Positions 51,187 through 59,637 are shown, numbered from the stretch's first letter. The stretch: DNA of 64,000 bases from Nocardia sp. CDC159 (GCF_023740735.1 NZ_JAMRXH010000013.1:141070-205069), one strand, 5' to 3'. Notes: generated by a model from the sequence alone, not told the origin. Made by a program: numbers and translations.

Positions 51187-51800
51187 TGGCAGACGTATGC
51201 GTGTCCCGAAACCTCGACCTCACCGCAGGCAAATTGGGCGTCGAACCGTGGTCGGTATTCCGGCTCGTCGCCGATGTGACCGGCACCAGCACCGGCGACG
51301 GCGCCCTGACGCGCAACACCCGGCTGCCCGGCAAACTCATGATCAACACCAGCGTCTCGTGGGTATCGAACTCCCCGCTGCCCTCGCAAATGATGCTGCG
51401 AGTCACCCGCGCCCACCGCAGCATCGTCAGCAGCAACCCCAACGCCGTGCAGATGCGCGACGCCTGGGAGGTCGGCATCGACGAAGCGCCCCGCACCCCC
51501 GACCCCTCCCGCGTCCTCAACAGCCAATTCGGCACCGCGGCCGATCTCGGAGTCGACACCACCGCCCAACCCTACTACGGCCGCATCTACCTGCACGCGG
51601 ATACGACCAGCTCCGATACCTGGTTCGACGACCCACTGCCGGCCGGATCCACCATCACCATCGCCTACCGCTGCTACGTGTGGACACCGCCGCCGTGGTC
51701 CAACAACGCCAGCGCGAACCAGCCCGTGCACGAGGCGTACGCGCGTTCGACCCGGCTGCAGCTGTTCGCGGCCCCCCTCCAGGACGAGGCACTGCGATGA
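51186..51800 (+). CDS. tail protein, paralogue 1 of a tandem triplet
   Basis: 204 aa, TGATG junction. It contains VTRAHRSIVSSNPNAVQMRD and ends in AYRCYVWTPPPWSNNAS plus LQLFAAPL. The next two genes have the same scheme, with RSIV(S/T)SNPN and a final hydrophobic strand. Probably three versions of one virion domain. Confidence 0.7.
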   Translation: MADVCVSRNLDLTAGKLGVEPWSVFRLVADVTGTSTGDGALTRNTRLPGKLMINTSVSWVSNSPLPSQMMLRVTRAHRSIVSSNPNAVQMRDAWEVGIDEAPRTPDPSRVLNSQFGTAADLGVDTTAQPYYGRIYLHADTTSSDTWFDDPLPAGSTITIAYRCYVWTPPPWSNNASANQPVHEAYARSTRLQLFAAPLQDEALR

Positions 51801-52387
51801 GCCTGCGAATCTGCACCTCTGAATGGATGATCTCCAACCTGCGCGGAACCGACCTCGCCGAGGCCTGGCTACCCCGGGTCGCGGCCTCCCGCTACGCCAC
51901 CAGTGCCCGCGACGGCCAGATCAACAACGCCCCCGACGCCGTCCCGCTGATCGATACCGACCTGATCTGGACCAACACCACCGGCGCTTGGCAGAACTGC
52001 CACCTCGGGGTCCACCGCGCTCCCCGCAGCATCGTCACCAGCAACCCGAACACCGTCGTCCTCGACGACGCGGTGTCCTGGGACATCGGCACCTCCCCCC
52101 GCGCCGCCCTACCCTCCGCCGTCGGCGCGGGCATCGGCGCCCGCGTCAAGACCACCCCGTCCCAGCTCAACCAGACCATCTACTCGCGGCTGTTCAACGA
52201 CTGGGACGACTGGACCAGCCTCGAGAACATCGGCGCCGTCGCCGCCGGCGAAACCGTGCATGTCCGCTATCAGTGCCTGCTCACCACCCCCGGCGAATGG
52301 CGCGGCGGCACCAGCCCCTTGCATCAGGCCCACGCCCGCTGGGTGCGGCTGCGCCTGCTCTGCGCACCCCTGCTCGAGGTGATCTGA
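51797..52387 (+). CDS. tail protein, paralogue 2 of a tandem triplet
   Basis: 196 aa, ATGA overlap. HLGVHRAPRSIVTSNPNTVV and WDIGTSPRAALPS align with the preceding protein; the end LRLLCAPLLEVI matches the LQLFAAPL position. Virion function inferred from location. Confidence 0.7.
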   Translation: MSLRICTSEWMISNLRGTDLAEAWLPRVAASRYATSARDGQINNAPDAVPLIDTDLIWTNTTGAWQNCHLGVHRAPRSIVTSNPNTVVLDDAVSWDIGTSPRAALPSAVGAGIGARVKTTPSQLNQTIYSRLFNDWDDWTSLENIGAVAAGETVHVRYQCLLTTPGEWRGGTSPLHQAHARWVRLRLLCAPLLEVI

Positions 52388-52983
52388 TGACCAATCCCTG
52401 CATCGATCCGAACGCCTTCGACGTCACCGACGGCGCCATCTCCCCGCACACCTGGTTGCAATGGCGTCACGTCCAGACCGGCAGCGCGACCGGCACGATC
52501 GTCGACCCGCTCACCGACACCGCCGAGGTGCTCTCCCACACCCTGCAGATCGCCTGGACCAACACCAGCCCGATCAGCCAGCACGCCTACGGACTGTGCA
52601 CCCGCGGCGCCAGCCAGGTCATCACCACCGCGAACAAACGGTTCGCCGTCGAACAACGCCGCGGATGGGCCTTCGGCACCGCGCCGGCCGACCCGCCCGT
52701 CACCATGCAAACCAGCCGCCACGGCGGCGGCCTCGACCTCGGCCTCTACCAATCCAGCGCCATCTTCGGCATCTGGGAACACCGGCAAGGCACCACGACC
52801 ACCCCGATCGGCCCCGACGTCGTCCTAGCCCCCGGCCAAACGTTGAAAGTCCGCGTCGCCGTTTACGTCGTCCGCGATTCGTGGTCACCCAACCCGAGCG
52901 CATCGTTTGTCAACGAGGCCGAGAACAGAATCGAAACCGGCGACACCCGCCTGGACATCTTCGCCTATCCCGTCATCGCGTAG
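52387..52983 (+). CDS. tail protein, paralogue 3 of a tandem triplet
   Basis: 198 aa. It shares the layout (TLQIAWTNTSPISQHAYGLC, then CTRGASQVITTANKRFAVEQ and WAFGTAPADPP, ending TRLDIFAYPVIA) with paralogues 1 and 2 at low identity. Last gene of the tape-measure transcription unit before motif B. Confidence 0.7.
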   Translation: MTNPCIDPNAFDVTDGAISPHTWLQWRHVQTGSATGTIVDPLTDTAEVLSHTLQIAWTNTSPISQHAYGLCTRGASQVITTANKRFAVEQRRGWAFGTAPADPPVTMQTSRHGGGLDLGLYQSSAIFGIWEHRQGTTTTPIGPDVVLAPGQTLKVRVAVYVVRDSWSPNPSASFVNEAENRIETGDTRLDIFAYPVIA

Positions 52984-52991
52984 CCGTCGCT

Positions 52992-53013
52992 GTGCACGCC
53001 CGCCCCCTACCGT
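52992..53013 (+). promoter_or_regulatory. late promoter motif B, before the tail chaperones
   Basis: GTGCAC (52992-52997), 10 nt, TACCGT (53008-53013). Unlike the other four copies, a 33-nt leader with AAAGGGG follows before the ATG at 53047. Confidence 0.55.
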
Positions 53014-53046
53014 CGCCGCACATCCAACCGAAAGGGGAAACCGGCG

Positions 53047-53595
53047 ATGTTCGAACCACCGGAAGGCACCACCGATTTCGACCACGACGCTGACGCCGCC
53101 ACGCTCGCAGGACAGACCGCACCCGACCCCGAACCTGATACGGACGACGGCCCCTGGGAGAGCCTCGAGCTGCAGGAGCTCAAGCTGCAGGAGCTGAGGC
53201 TGAAAGCCCGACGCGCCGAACTCGAGCGGCGGCACACCGCACCGACGGTCATCGACAGCACCGGCACTGACGTGGCGGCGGCCGAGCCACCCGAGCCGGT
53301 ATGGCCGCATCAACTGATCGAGGTGCAAGACAAACAGATTCAGGTGAAACAGCCACCGGCCGCCGCGATCCGCTACCTCGGTGTCTTCGGCTTCGGCGAA
53401 CACGGCGTCACCCGCGGCGACTTCCAGGACTTCATGCACCGCCACGTCTCCGCGAAGTCCATCGACGACATCCGGGAATGGACCTACGCCGGCGAAATCG
53501 ACGAAGGCTTCTACGACCAGCTGCTGAAGGCACTCACCACCATGGGCACCGGCCGCCCTACCGGGCCGTCGTCATCCTCTGCGCGATCACGCTGA
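53047..53595 (+). CDS. tail assembly chaperone (gpG-like)
   Basis: 182 aa. Acidic N-terminus, then FQDFMHRHVSAKSIDDIREW and ends LLKALTTMGTGRPTGPSSSS followed by ARSR, the typical GRPTGPSS end of actinophage tail assembly chaperones. AAAGGGG before the ATG. A downstream frame (-1) continues the protein by ribosomal frameshifting. Normally located just before the tape measure; here it lies about 5 kb after the tape measure ends, behind the tail-tip genes. Confidence 0.82.
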   Translation: MFEPPEGTTDFDHDADAATLAGQTAPDPEPDTDDGPWESLELQELKLQELRLKARRAELERRHTAPTVIDSTGTDVAAAEPPEPVWPHQLIEVQDKQIQVKQPPAAAIRYLGVFGFGEHGVTRGDFQDFMHRHVSAKSIDDIREWTYAGEIDEGFYDQLLKALTTMGTGRPTGPSSSSARSR

Positions 53596-53852
53596 GGAAC
53601 TGGCGACGGATCCGCGCCCGCCTCGTCTTGGCCGGCATCACCCACCCGCTCCGGCAATTGGATCTGCACAGCCTGCTCGACGTCGTCGAAGCGATGCTCG
53701 AAGAGGGCATGGACAAAAAGGAACTCGAGGCGATGCGCCGCGACCTGTACCGCCCCGAGCCCGGACAGCACAGGGTCACCGGCTTCTCCGCGCAGGAGGA
53801 AATGGCCGGATTCCGGTCGTTGCAGGCCCAGCTGGCCGGGCTTGGCCGCTAA
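53047..53852 (+). CDS. tail assembly chaperone frameshift fusion (gpGT-like)
   Basis: About 268 aa if a -1 shift occurs near 53554-53559. Frame 1 reads GTGRPTGPS and the -1 frame continues RP-YRAVVILCAITLRNWRRI, the usual start of the gpT part, then RARLVLAGITHPLRQLDLHS and a C-terminal RDLYRPEPGQ. The shift could occur with tRNA-Pro slipping CCT to CCC. The -1 frame alone has no good start, so the shift is the best explanation. Confidence 0.7.
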
Positions 53853-53893
53853 AACTGGTGCCGTCCGCACTTCCCCTGGGCGGCACCAGTTTT
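53851..53893 (+). terminator. terminator after the tail chaperones
   Basis: AAAACTGGTGCCG (53851-53863) pairs perfectly with CGGCACCAGTTTT (53881-53893), giving a 13-bp stem and a TTTT end. Confidence 0.85.
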
Positions 53894-53982
53894 CGATTCC
53901 GCACCCCCAATGTGTATCCGCCGTGGGAGGATGAGCGCGTTCGGTCGGGGGTCCGTTCGCCCGACCTCGCACAAGGGATCTC

Positions 53983-54396
53983 ATGCTCACGCGTACAGTT
54001 CGGCTCGCGGCCTTGGCCGCCGCATTGATTATCAGCGCCAGCCCCGCCGCGGTCGCCGGCCCCTTCGACACCGGCTCGGCCGGGCCGCAGCCACCGCCTC
54101 CGCCCACGGTCCGATTCGGCGACTACTGCCGACCCGAGACCGCAGCCTCCGGCACCACCGCTCGAACCTCCGACGGCCGCACCGCCCACTGCGTGCAGGT
54201 CTCCCACACCGACGCCTTCGTATGGTGGCCAGTCCCCGGTGCCATTCCCGTCGACCCGCACAACCGAGTGTCGCCCGGAGATCCCTGCCTCGACGAGGGC
54301 GCGCGCTGGATCGACGACGAGGGCCGCCACATCGTGTGCGAGAGAACTCAGAGCGGTCGCCAGCGCGGCGATCTGAGGTGGATGCTCGACCGATAG
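53983..54396 (+). CDS. secreted protein of unknown function
   Basis: 137 aa. Signal peptide (TVRLAALAAALIISASPAAV, cleavage after AVA) and a mature part with Cys (GDYCRPE, TAHCVQV, GDPCLDE, IVCERT) that may form two disulfides. AAGGGATCTC precedes the ATG. The second exported protein of this prophage; it sits between the chaperones and the fibre genes. Confidence 0.7.
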   Translation: MLTRTVRLAALAAALIISASPAAVAGPFDTGSAGPQPPPPPTVRFGDYCRPETAASGTTARTSDGRTAHCVQVSHTDAFVWWPVPGAIPVDPHNRVSPGDPCLDEGARWIDDEGRHIVCERTQSGRQRGDLRWMLDR

Positions 54397-54404
54397 CGAC
54401 CACG

Positions 54405-54426
54405 CTGCATGCTCGGCTCGTAGCGT
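54405..54426 (+). promoter_or_regulatory. late promoter motif E
   Basis: Diverged copy: CTGCAT (54405-54410), 10 nt, TAGCGT (54421-54426), then 7 nt to the ATG at 54434. No ribosome site, so leaderless translation is predicted. Confidence 0.5.
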
Positions 54427-54433
54427 GCCGCGC

Positions 54434-54691
54434 ATGCCTACTCCCTCCATCGGCCGCATCGTTCACTACCAAAGCCACGGCACTCCCGGCGGCGAATATC
54501 TGCCGGAATCCCGTGCTGCGATCGTCACCGAGGTGAAGGGCTGCGACCCAGCGCTGAAGCGGGAGGGGTGTCCACATGCCAGCCTGGCGGTGCTCACCCC
54601 GACCGGGATGCACTTCGCCCAGGAAGTGCCGTTCGCCGAGCAGCCGACACCCGGCCATTGGAACTGGCCGCCGCGCGTCGACCAGGGCTGA
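54434..54691 (+). CDS. small phage protein
   Basis: 85 aa from the ATG set by motif E. It contains IGRIVHYQSHGTPGGEYLPE and HASLAVLTPTGMHFAQEVPF, ending with aromatic/Pro residues (GHWNWPPRVDQG). Such short beta proteins occur in many actinophages; function unknown. Confidence 0.65.
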   Translation: MPTPSIGRIVHYQSHGTPGGEYLPESRAAIVTEVKGCDPALKREGCPHASLAVLTPTGMHFAQEVPFAEQPTPGHWNWPPRVDQG

Positions 54692-54696
54692 GCACC

Positions 54697-54909
54697 ATGG
54701 TTGTCGAACTGCTCGTCGTGCCGCACGTCGGGACACCCGAGCCCGGCCTGTGGTGCGCGAACTGCCAGCTTCCCAGCCGCATCGGCTTCCCGGTGATCGC
54801 GCTGCTGCCCACCGGCGTCCTTGATCTCGGCCACGCCACACTGTGCCCGGACTGCGAGAAACCGACAGACGCGGTCGATGCGTGGTGGCGGCTGCGCCGG
54901 GCCGCCTGA
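54697..54909 (+). CDS. small zinc-ribbon protein
   Basis: 70 aa. CANC (LWCANCQLPSRIGFPVIALL) and CPDC (LGHATLCPDCEKPTDAV) give a CxxC...CxxC zinc site. It overlaps no neighbour. Function unknown. Confidence 0.6.
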   Translation: MVVELLVVPHVGTPEPGLWCANCQLPSRIGFPVIALLPTGVLDLGHATLCPDCEKPTDAVDAWWRLRRAA

Positions 54910-54916
54910 GCAGGGC

Positions 54917-54938
54917 GTGCACGCCCCACCCCTACGGT
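54917..54938 (+). promoter_or_regulatory. late promoter motif C
   Basis: GTGCAC (54917-54922, in palindrome GGCGTGCACGCC 54914-54925), 10 nt, TACGGT (54933-54938), then 7 nt to ATG 54946. Confidence 0.6.
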
Positions 54939-54945
54939 GCGCGGT

Positions 54946-55287
54946 ATGGCCGAGTCGTGCTGCACACCGCTGGTCACCGGGTCCGGGAACGCGCCCGGCG
55001 AACTGCGCGTCAACGTGGTGTGCGGCGACCCGATCAATCTGTCCTTCCGCCGCTGCGGCGGCTGGCCCGGCGACACCACCGCGACCCTGCGCCTGGCGCA
55101 TCCCTGGGACTGGTCGGCGACCATCGCCGGCACCATCGTCGGGGAATACCTGACCTTTCACATACCCCCGGACGACGCCAGGCAGATCCCGCGCGACGCG
55201 GTCGCGTCGATCCACCTCGAGCACCCGGGCGTCGACCCCTACACCTGGTTGTCCGGCCGCGTGCACCACCGAGGCGGCTGCTGCTGA
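54946..55287 (+). CDS. small virion-type protein (possibly LtfC-like beta-sandwich)
   Basis: 113 aa, leaderless from motif C. Beta-rich (PGELRVNVVCGDPINLSFRR, then ATLRLAHPWDWSATIAGTIV) with an LtfC/p132/Gp6-like beta-sandwich look; the family assignment is from memory. C-terminal CC end. Confidence 0.6.
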   Translation: MAESCCTPLVTGSGNAPGELRVNVVCGDPINLSFRRCGGWPGDTTATLRLAHPWDWSATIAGTIVGEYLTFHIPPDDARQIPRDAVASIHLEHPGVDPYTWLSGRVHHRGGCC

Positions 55288-55748
55288 TGCCGACATGCGA
55301 GCCGGGACTGTACGTGCCCATCCCAGGGCCGCCGGGCCCACCCGGGCTGGCCGGACCCCCGGGGCCTCCAGGCCCGCCCGGCAGCGGCGGCGAGGCAGTA
55401 ATCGTCACCGGCGCAGCCGGTTCGGTGCTGTCCGGACATCGGGCCGTGGTCCGGCGACCGGACGGCACCTACCTCTACGCCAGCTGTGACGACCCGACGC
55501 ACCTCACCCTGCCGATCGGCATCACCGCCAACGCCGCGCTGGCCGGTGATCCCGTGCAGGTCGTGATGTTCGGCGAGATGACCGACCCGTCCTGGGCGTG
55601 GACTCCCGGACCGATCTTTCTGGGCGCCGCTGGCGCGCTCACCCAGTCGGTGCCCAGCGACCCCGCCGTGTTCCTGGCGCAGCTCGCCGCCGCCACCGCG
55701 GCGACCACCCTGTTCGTCCACCGCACACCGAGCATCGCACTCACCTAG
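55287..55748 (+). CDS. tail-fibre protein with collagen-like repeat
   Basis: 153 aa, TGATG junction. The N-terminus has GPPGPPGLAGPPGPPGPPG, six or so G-X-Y triplets as in collagen-like phage fibre stalks, followed by an alpha/beta part with GYVxxAxL-type and VVRRPDGTYLYASCDDP segments. Probably trimeric fibre or stalk protein. Confidence 0.75.
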   Translation: MPTCEPGLYVPIPGPPGPPGLAGPPGPPGPPGSGGEAVIVTGAAGSVLSGHRAVVRRPDGTYLYASCDDPTHLTLPIGITANAALAGDPVQVVMFGEMTDPSWAWTPGPIFLGAAGALTQSVPSDPAVFLAQLAAATAATTLFVHRTPSIALT

Positions 55749-55760
55749 GAGAAGCACCAC

Positions 55761-56270
55761 ATGGCCGGCGACAAGTATCTGTACAACAATGCGGGCACCA
55801 TCACCGAGAAGGCGGCCGTTCAGGCCTCGGCCGGGGCCGGGGACGCGGGCAAGATCCCCGCGCTGGATTCCAGTGGTCGCCTTGACAACTCGATGATGCC
55901 GGTTGGTCTCGGCGCCGATACCGCGACCATCACCGCCAGCGAGGCCCTCAGCGCGGGCGACATGGTGAATGTGTGGAACTCCTCGGGCGCCAAGGTTCGC
56001 AAGGCCGACGCCTCCACCGCCGGGAAGGAAGCGCATGGGTTTGTGCTGGCCGCGGTCTCCAACGGCGCGTCGGCCACCGTCTACTTCGAGGGCAGCAATA
56101 CGCAGGTGTCCTCGCTGACGCCGGGCCCGCAGTATTTGTCCGCATCCACCCCGGGTGCCGCGACGGCCACCGCGCCGTCGGGGGCCGGTAACGTGGTGCA
56201 GCGAGTCGGTTTCGCCACCGCGGCAACAGCGTTGAATTTCGACGCTGGAACGCCGATCGTGCTGGCCTGA
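55761..56270 (+). CDS. virion structural protein (tail-fibre or decoration type)
   Basis: 169 aa, AGGAGAAG upstream. It carries LSAGDMVNVWNSSGAKVRKA and the end SGNVVxR-type GAGNVVQRVGFATAATALNF plus TPIVLA, a C-terminal pattern common in phage tail or decoration proteins. Preceded by the collagen-like gene and followed by the virion hydrolase. Confidence 0.65.
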   Translation: MAGDKYLYNNAGTITEKAAVQASAGAGDAGKIPALDSSGRLDNSMMPVGLGADTATITASEALSAGDMVNVWNSSGAKVRKADASTAGKEAHGFVLAAVSNGASATVYFEGSNTQVSSLTPGPQYLSASTPGAATATAPSGAGNVVQRVGFATAATALNFDAGTPIVLA

Positions 56271-56273
56271 CCC

Positions 56274-57515
56274 GTGGCGTCGAAGCTGCCGCTGGTTATG
56301 TCCAGCGGCGTCGTCCGCGAACTGGCCGACACCGACACCCTCTACGACCAGCAGCTCTACACCCCCAAACGGTCGATGACGCTGACCCACAGCAACGGCG
56401 GCTTAGGCGGGACGGTCGCCACCACACTGTCGGCGGCCACCGCGGGGAGCTACCGGTTCGTGGTGAAGCTGCCTGTCGATGTGACCCGCTGGCGGATCAA
56501 GCTGCGCAACCAGGAATACACCGCCGGATCCAAGACGAGCGCCACCTTGAAAAAGCTGGTCGTCGGCAGGCACGCGCGGGCGACGTCGGGGACGTGGCTT
56601 GAGACCGGTGATTTCCAATCCTCGACCGCGACAACGATTGTCAGCACCGACCAAACCATCCCCGGCACCACGAGCTGGTACACCTCGCCGTGGGTGTCGG
56701 TCGCTACCGGGTTCGCGTCCACGGATCTGTTCACCGCGGGCACCGAGTTCCTGGTGGGCATCGGCTACACCTTCGCCTCGCTGACCTCACTGCAAACCGG
56801 CGCGGGCCGCGGCTGGCACTGGACGAATTCGACATCCGGCACCGATCCGACCGTCGCGGGCAGCGGGGCCACCCAGCAGTACATCCCGTTCGATTGGGTG
56901 ATCGAATACGACTGCGCCACAAGGAAAAAGGTGTGCGTGGTGGTGGGTGACTCGATCAGCGAGGGCATCACCGGCAGCAATGCGGCGTTGTCGTCGACGT
57001 CGTTGTGGCGCAACGCCGTCGAGATGTGGGCCGCGCGCACCAACCGGATCATCGTCAATCTGAGCCTGGCCGGGGTCGGGTACGTCCACTTCGCCACCAC
57101 ACCCGCGACCAATTACCTGTGGACCCGCCGCGACATCACCGCCCACCCCGTCGACGAGGTCATCCTGTCGGCGGGCTCCAACGACTGGAACCAAGCCTCA
57201 CGAACCTTGGCGAACATGCAGGCCGACGTCACCACGATCGTCAACTACATCCAGACCACCCTCGGTCTGTCGCCGAAGTTCTACCTGGCCACCAACCTGG
57301 CGCGCGGCGCGACCGGCGACTCGGTCCGGTTGTCGTTCAACGAGTGGATCAGCCAGCAACCGACGTTCTGCTCCGAGGTGATCGACTGGGACGGCGCCAC
57401 CCGCGGCACCACCGCGCAGAATCTCGTCGACCAGTACACCCCGGATTCGATCCACCCGTCCTGGCTGGGAAACATCGCTCTGCGCGACGCGCTGCTGGCC
57501 GTCCTGCCCGCCTGA
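56274..57515 (+). CDS. virion SGNH/GDSL hydrolase
   Basis: 413 aa, GTG start. The N-terminal 215 residues are beta-rich and look virion-associated. The SGNH domain has block I GDSIS at 225-229 (Ser nucleophile), block III SAGSNDW near 301-306 and the catalytic D-x-x-H in DSIHPSWLGN near 392-395. Likely removes acyl groups from surface glycolipids during adsorption or penetration. Confidence 0.85.
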   Translation: MASKLPLVMSSGVVRELADTDTLYDQQLYTPKRSMTLTHSNGGLGGTVATTLSAATAGSYRFVVKLPVDVTRWRIKLRNQEYTAGSKTSATLKKLVVGRHARATSGTWLETGDFQSSTATTIVSTDQTIPGTTSWYTSPWVSVATGFASTDLFTAGTEFLVGIGYTFASLTSLQTGAGRGWHWTNSTSGTDPTVAGSGATQQYIPFDWVIEYDCATRKKVCVVVGDSISEGITGSNAALSSTSLWRNAVEMWAARTNRIIVNLSLAGVGYVHFATTPATNYLWTRRDITAHPVDEVILSAGSNDWNQASRTLANMQADVTTIVNYIQTTLGLSPKFYLATNLARGATGDSVRLSFNEWISQQPTFCSEVIDWDGATRGTTAQNLVDQYTPDSIHPSWLGNIALRDALLAVLPA

Positions 57516-57530
57516 TCGGCGGGCGTCGGC

Positions 57531-57552
57531 GTGCACGCCCCCTCCGTACCGT
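57531..57552 (+). promoter_or_regulatory. late promoter motif D, before the endolysin
   Basis: GTGCAC (57531-57536, in palindrome GGCGTGCACGCC 57528-57539), 10 nt, TACCGT (57547-57552), then 8 nt to ATG 57561. Same spacing as motif A. Confidence 0.6.
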
Positions 57553-57560
57553 CCGGAGTT

Positions 57561-58355
57561 ATGAGCTGGACGGGAGATCCGACGTGGCTGGCGGAGGTGC
57601 TGCGTGCCGACGGATTACGGGTGATCGAGCACGACGGGTGGCGCGACCGCGGTCACGGCGACTTCCGCGACATCCGGGGCGTGCTGTGCCACCACACCGC
57701 CGGCGGCGGCCCGAACGATTGGCGCATCGTGCAGGACGGCCGTCCCGACCTGCCCGGCCCGCTCGCCCAACTGGTCCTGGAGAAAGACGGCACATACCGG
57801 ATCATCGCCGCCGGCGTGTGCTGGCACGCCGGACGCGGCGAATGGCCGGGGTGGCCCACCAACAACGCCAACTACCACACCATCGGCATCGAAGCCGTCT
57901 CCCGCGGCGACGGAACCGATTGGACACCAGCGCAGTTGGACGCCTACAAGCGTGGGTGTGCCGCGATCCTGCGGCGCATCGGCCGTGGCGCGAATAACTG
58001 CGTCGCTCACCGCGAGTACAGCAGCGAGGGAAAGATCGACCCGGCCGGGATCGACATGGACGCGTTCCGTGCCGACGTCCAAGCCCTCATCGACCGCACA
58101 CCAGGAGGCACCGGCATGTCATGGCTCGACGACCAGATCACCAACTGGGCCAACAAATCCGTGACCGTGCGCACGCTGCTCGCATACATCGACCGCTACA
58201 ACGGACTCGTCCTCGACCAGCTGCTGGGACCGGGCAGCCGCGACCGCGGCGGCGAACCGACCCGATGGGCGATGCTCGGCGACCGCACCCTGGTCGAAGC
58301 CGTGGCACGCATCGGCGAAGAACTCGAGATCCCGGGCTTCAAGGCGCCGCGGTGA
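57561..58355 (+). CDS. lysA: endolysin, N-acetylmuramoyl-L-alanine amidase (LysA)
   Basis: 264 aa. Amidase_2 domain: zinc ligands in VLCHHTAGGG (H44/H45), NYHTIGIEAV and CVAHREYSSEGKIDPAG. The C-terminal 80 residues (MSWLDDQITNWANKSVTVRT...) form a small helical region typical of actinophage lysins rather than a known cell-wall-binding repeat. Leaderless start set by motif D. No holin or LysB is obvious nearby. Confidence 0.88.
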   Translation: MSWTGDPTWLAEVLRADGLRVIEHDGWRDRGHGDFRDIRGVLCHHTAGGGPNDWRIVQDGRPDLPGPLAQLVLEKDGTYRIIAAGVCWHAGRGEWPGWPTNNANYHTIGIEAVSRGDGTDWTPAQLDAYKRGCAAILRRIGRGANNCVAHREYSSEGKIDPAGIDMDAFRADVQALIDRTPGGTGMSWLDDQITNWANKSVTVRTLLAYIDRYNGLVLDQLLGPGSRDRGGEPTRWAMLGDRTLVEAVARIGEELEIPGFKAPR

Positions 58356-59104
58356 GCTGCCAGTGGCCGATCGACCGCAGTTGCTGGCCCGAGCTGTGCA
58401 GCCCGATCGACAAACAGCGCATGCAGTACGCGGCCGACTGCGCAGTGTTCGTGCTCTGGGCGTTGACCGGCCGCCAGTTCGGGGTCTGCCCGGTCCTCGC
58501 GCGGCCGTGCCCGATCCCGGACGCTGACCCGCTGCTCGGCTACGTGCCGATCGGGCCCGGCTCCTCCGGCTACTACGGGTCCCCGGGGTGGTTTCCCGTG
58601 TGGGAGGGCGGGGCCTGGCGCAACATCTCCTGCGGTTGCCCGGACCGATGCAGCCGTACCGGTATGGCCGTCGTCCACCTGCCCGGCCCGGTCCGGACCG
58701 TTGATGCGGTCACCATCGCGGGTGGGGCTCTCGCCGACACCGAATGGGCCCTCGAGGGCGACTACTTGTACCGTACGGGGGGTGCGCAGTGGCCGAGGCA
58801 GAACCTGCGCGCACCGCTCGGGGAGCCGGGAACCTGGAGTGTCGCCTATCAGCGCGGCTACCCGCCGCCGCCGGGCGCTCAGACCCACGTCGGTCAGCTC
58901 GCACTCGAGTTCTTCAACGCCTGTTCCGGCGGCAAGTGCCGACTGCCCAAACGGGTACAGACCGTTGCGCGGCAGGGTGTTTCGATGCAGATGATCGACC
59001 CGAACGACCTGTTCGGGGCCGGGTTGACCGGCATCGACACCATCGACCTGTGGATCCGCGCGATCAACCCGGCGCGGCTGCAGGCCGCGCCGACCGCGAG
59101 GTGA
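58352..59104 (+). CDS. head-tail connector-type protein (Cys-rich)
   Basis: 250 aa, GTG overlap with lysA. Unusually rich in Cys for a phage protein (about 13). It contains QLALEFFNACSGGKCRLPKR and QMIDPNDLFGAGLTGIDTID, features of head-tail connector proteins of actinophages. Function from position before the other connectors. Confidence 0.6.
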   Translation: MSCQWPIDRSCWPELCSPIDKQRMQYAADCAVFVLWALTGRQFGVCPVLARPCPIPDADPLLGYVPIGPGSSGYYGSPGWFPVWEGGAWRNISCGCPDRCSRTGMAVVHLPGPVRTVDAVTIAGGALADTEWALEGDYLYRTGGAQWPRQNLRAPLGEPGTWSVAYQRGYPPPPGAQTHVGQLALEFFNACSGGKCRLPKRVQTVARQGVSMQMIDPNDLFGAGLTGIDTIDLWIRAINPARLQAAPTAR

Positions 59105-59108
59105 CACG

Positions 59109-59636
59109 GTGGCCGATCGAGCGATCACCCTGATCGGGTTCGTCGTCGAAAGCTTGCGGCTGGCGTTCTCCGAGAATTCCGCGACTCCGCCGCTGGGCGG
59201 CGGCAGCCCGCACGTCCGGTTCTTCGCCGGGGACTCGCTGCCGCTGGCGGCATGGGCCGGGCACAGCGCCAGCTGCGATTGCGCGGATCCGATGCTGTGG
59301 GTGCGGGTCGTGCGCCGCTTCCGGACCGCGACGCTACCCAACGAGGAGCCCGGCGAGATTTCGGGTTGCGCGATACCGCGCGCGATCACGATCGAGGCCG
59401 GGGTGATGCGCTGCGCGGTCGTCGCCGCCGAACCGCCATGGGACGAGCTCGAACGCGAGGCGCTCGTGCAGCTGGATGACTCCCACCGCGTCGACGCCGC
59501 TCTGTGCCGGGCGATGCAGTGCGCCGAGCGGGAGAACGCGGCGCAGTCCACCCTGCTGGCCGCCGGGGAGCCCTTTGGCCCGGAGGGCGGTGTGATCGCC
59601 TGGACCCAGTGGGCCCACGCCCAGCTGGCAGGCTGA
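59109..59636 (+). CDS. head-tail connector-type protein
   Basis: 175 aa, GTG start 59109. It has VRVVRRFRTATLPNEEPGEI and RVDAALCRAMQCAERENAAQ. The place between the previous gene and the HK97-gp10-like gene suggests a connector or tail-terminator neighbour. No clear family. Confidence 0.55.
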   Translation: MADRAITLIGFVVESLRLAFSENSATPPLGGGSPHVRFFAGDSLPLAAWAGHSASCDCADPMLWVRVVRRFRTATLPNEEPGEISGCAIPRAITIEAGVMRCAVVAAEPPWDELEREALVQLDDSHRVDAALCRAMQCAERENAAQSTLLAAGEPFGPEGGVIAWTQWAHAQLAG

Positions 59637-59637
59637 C

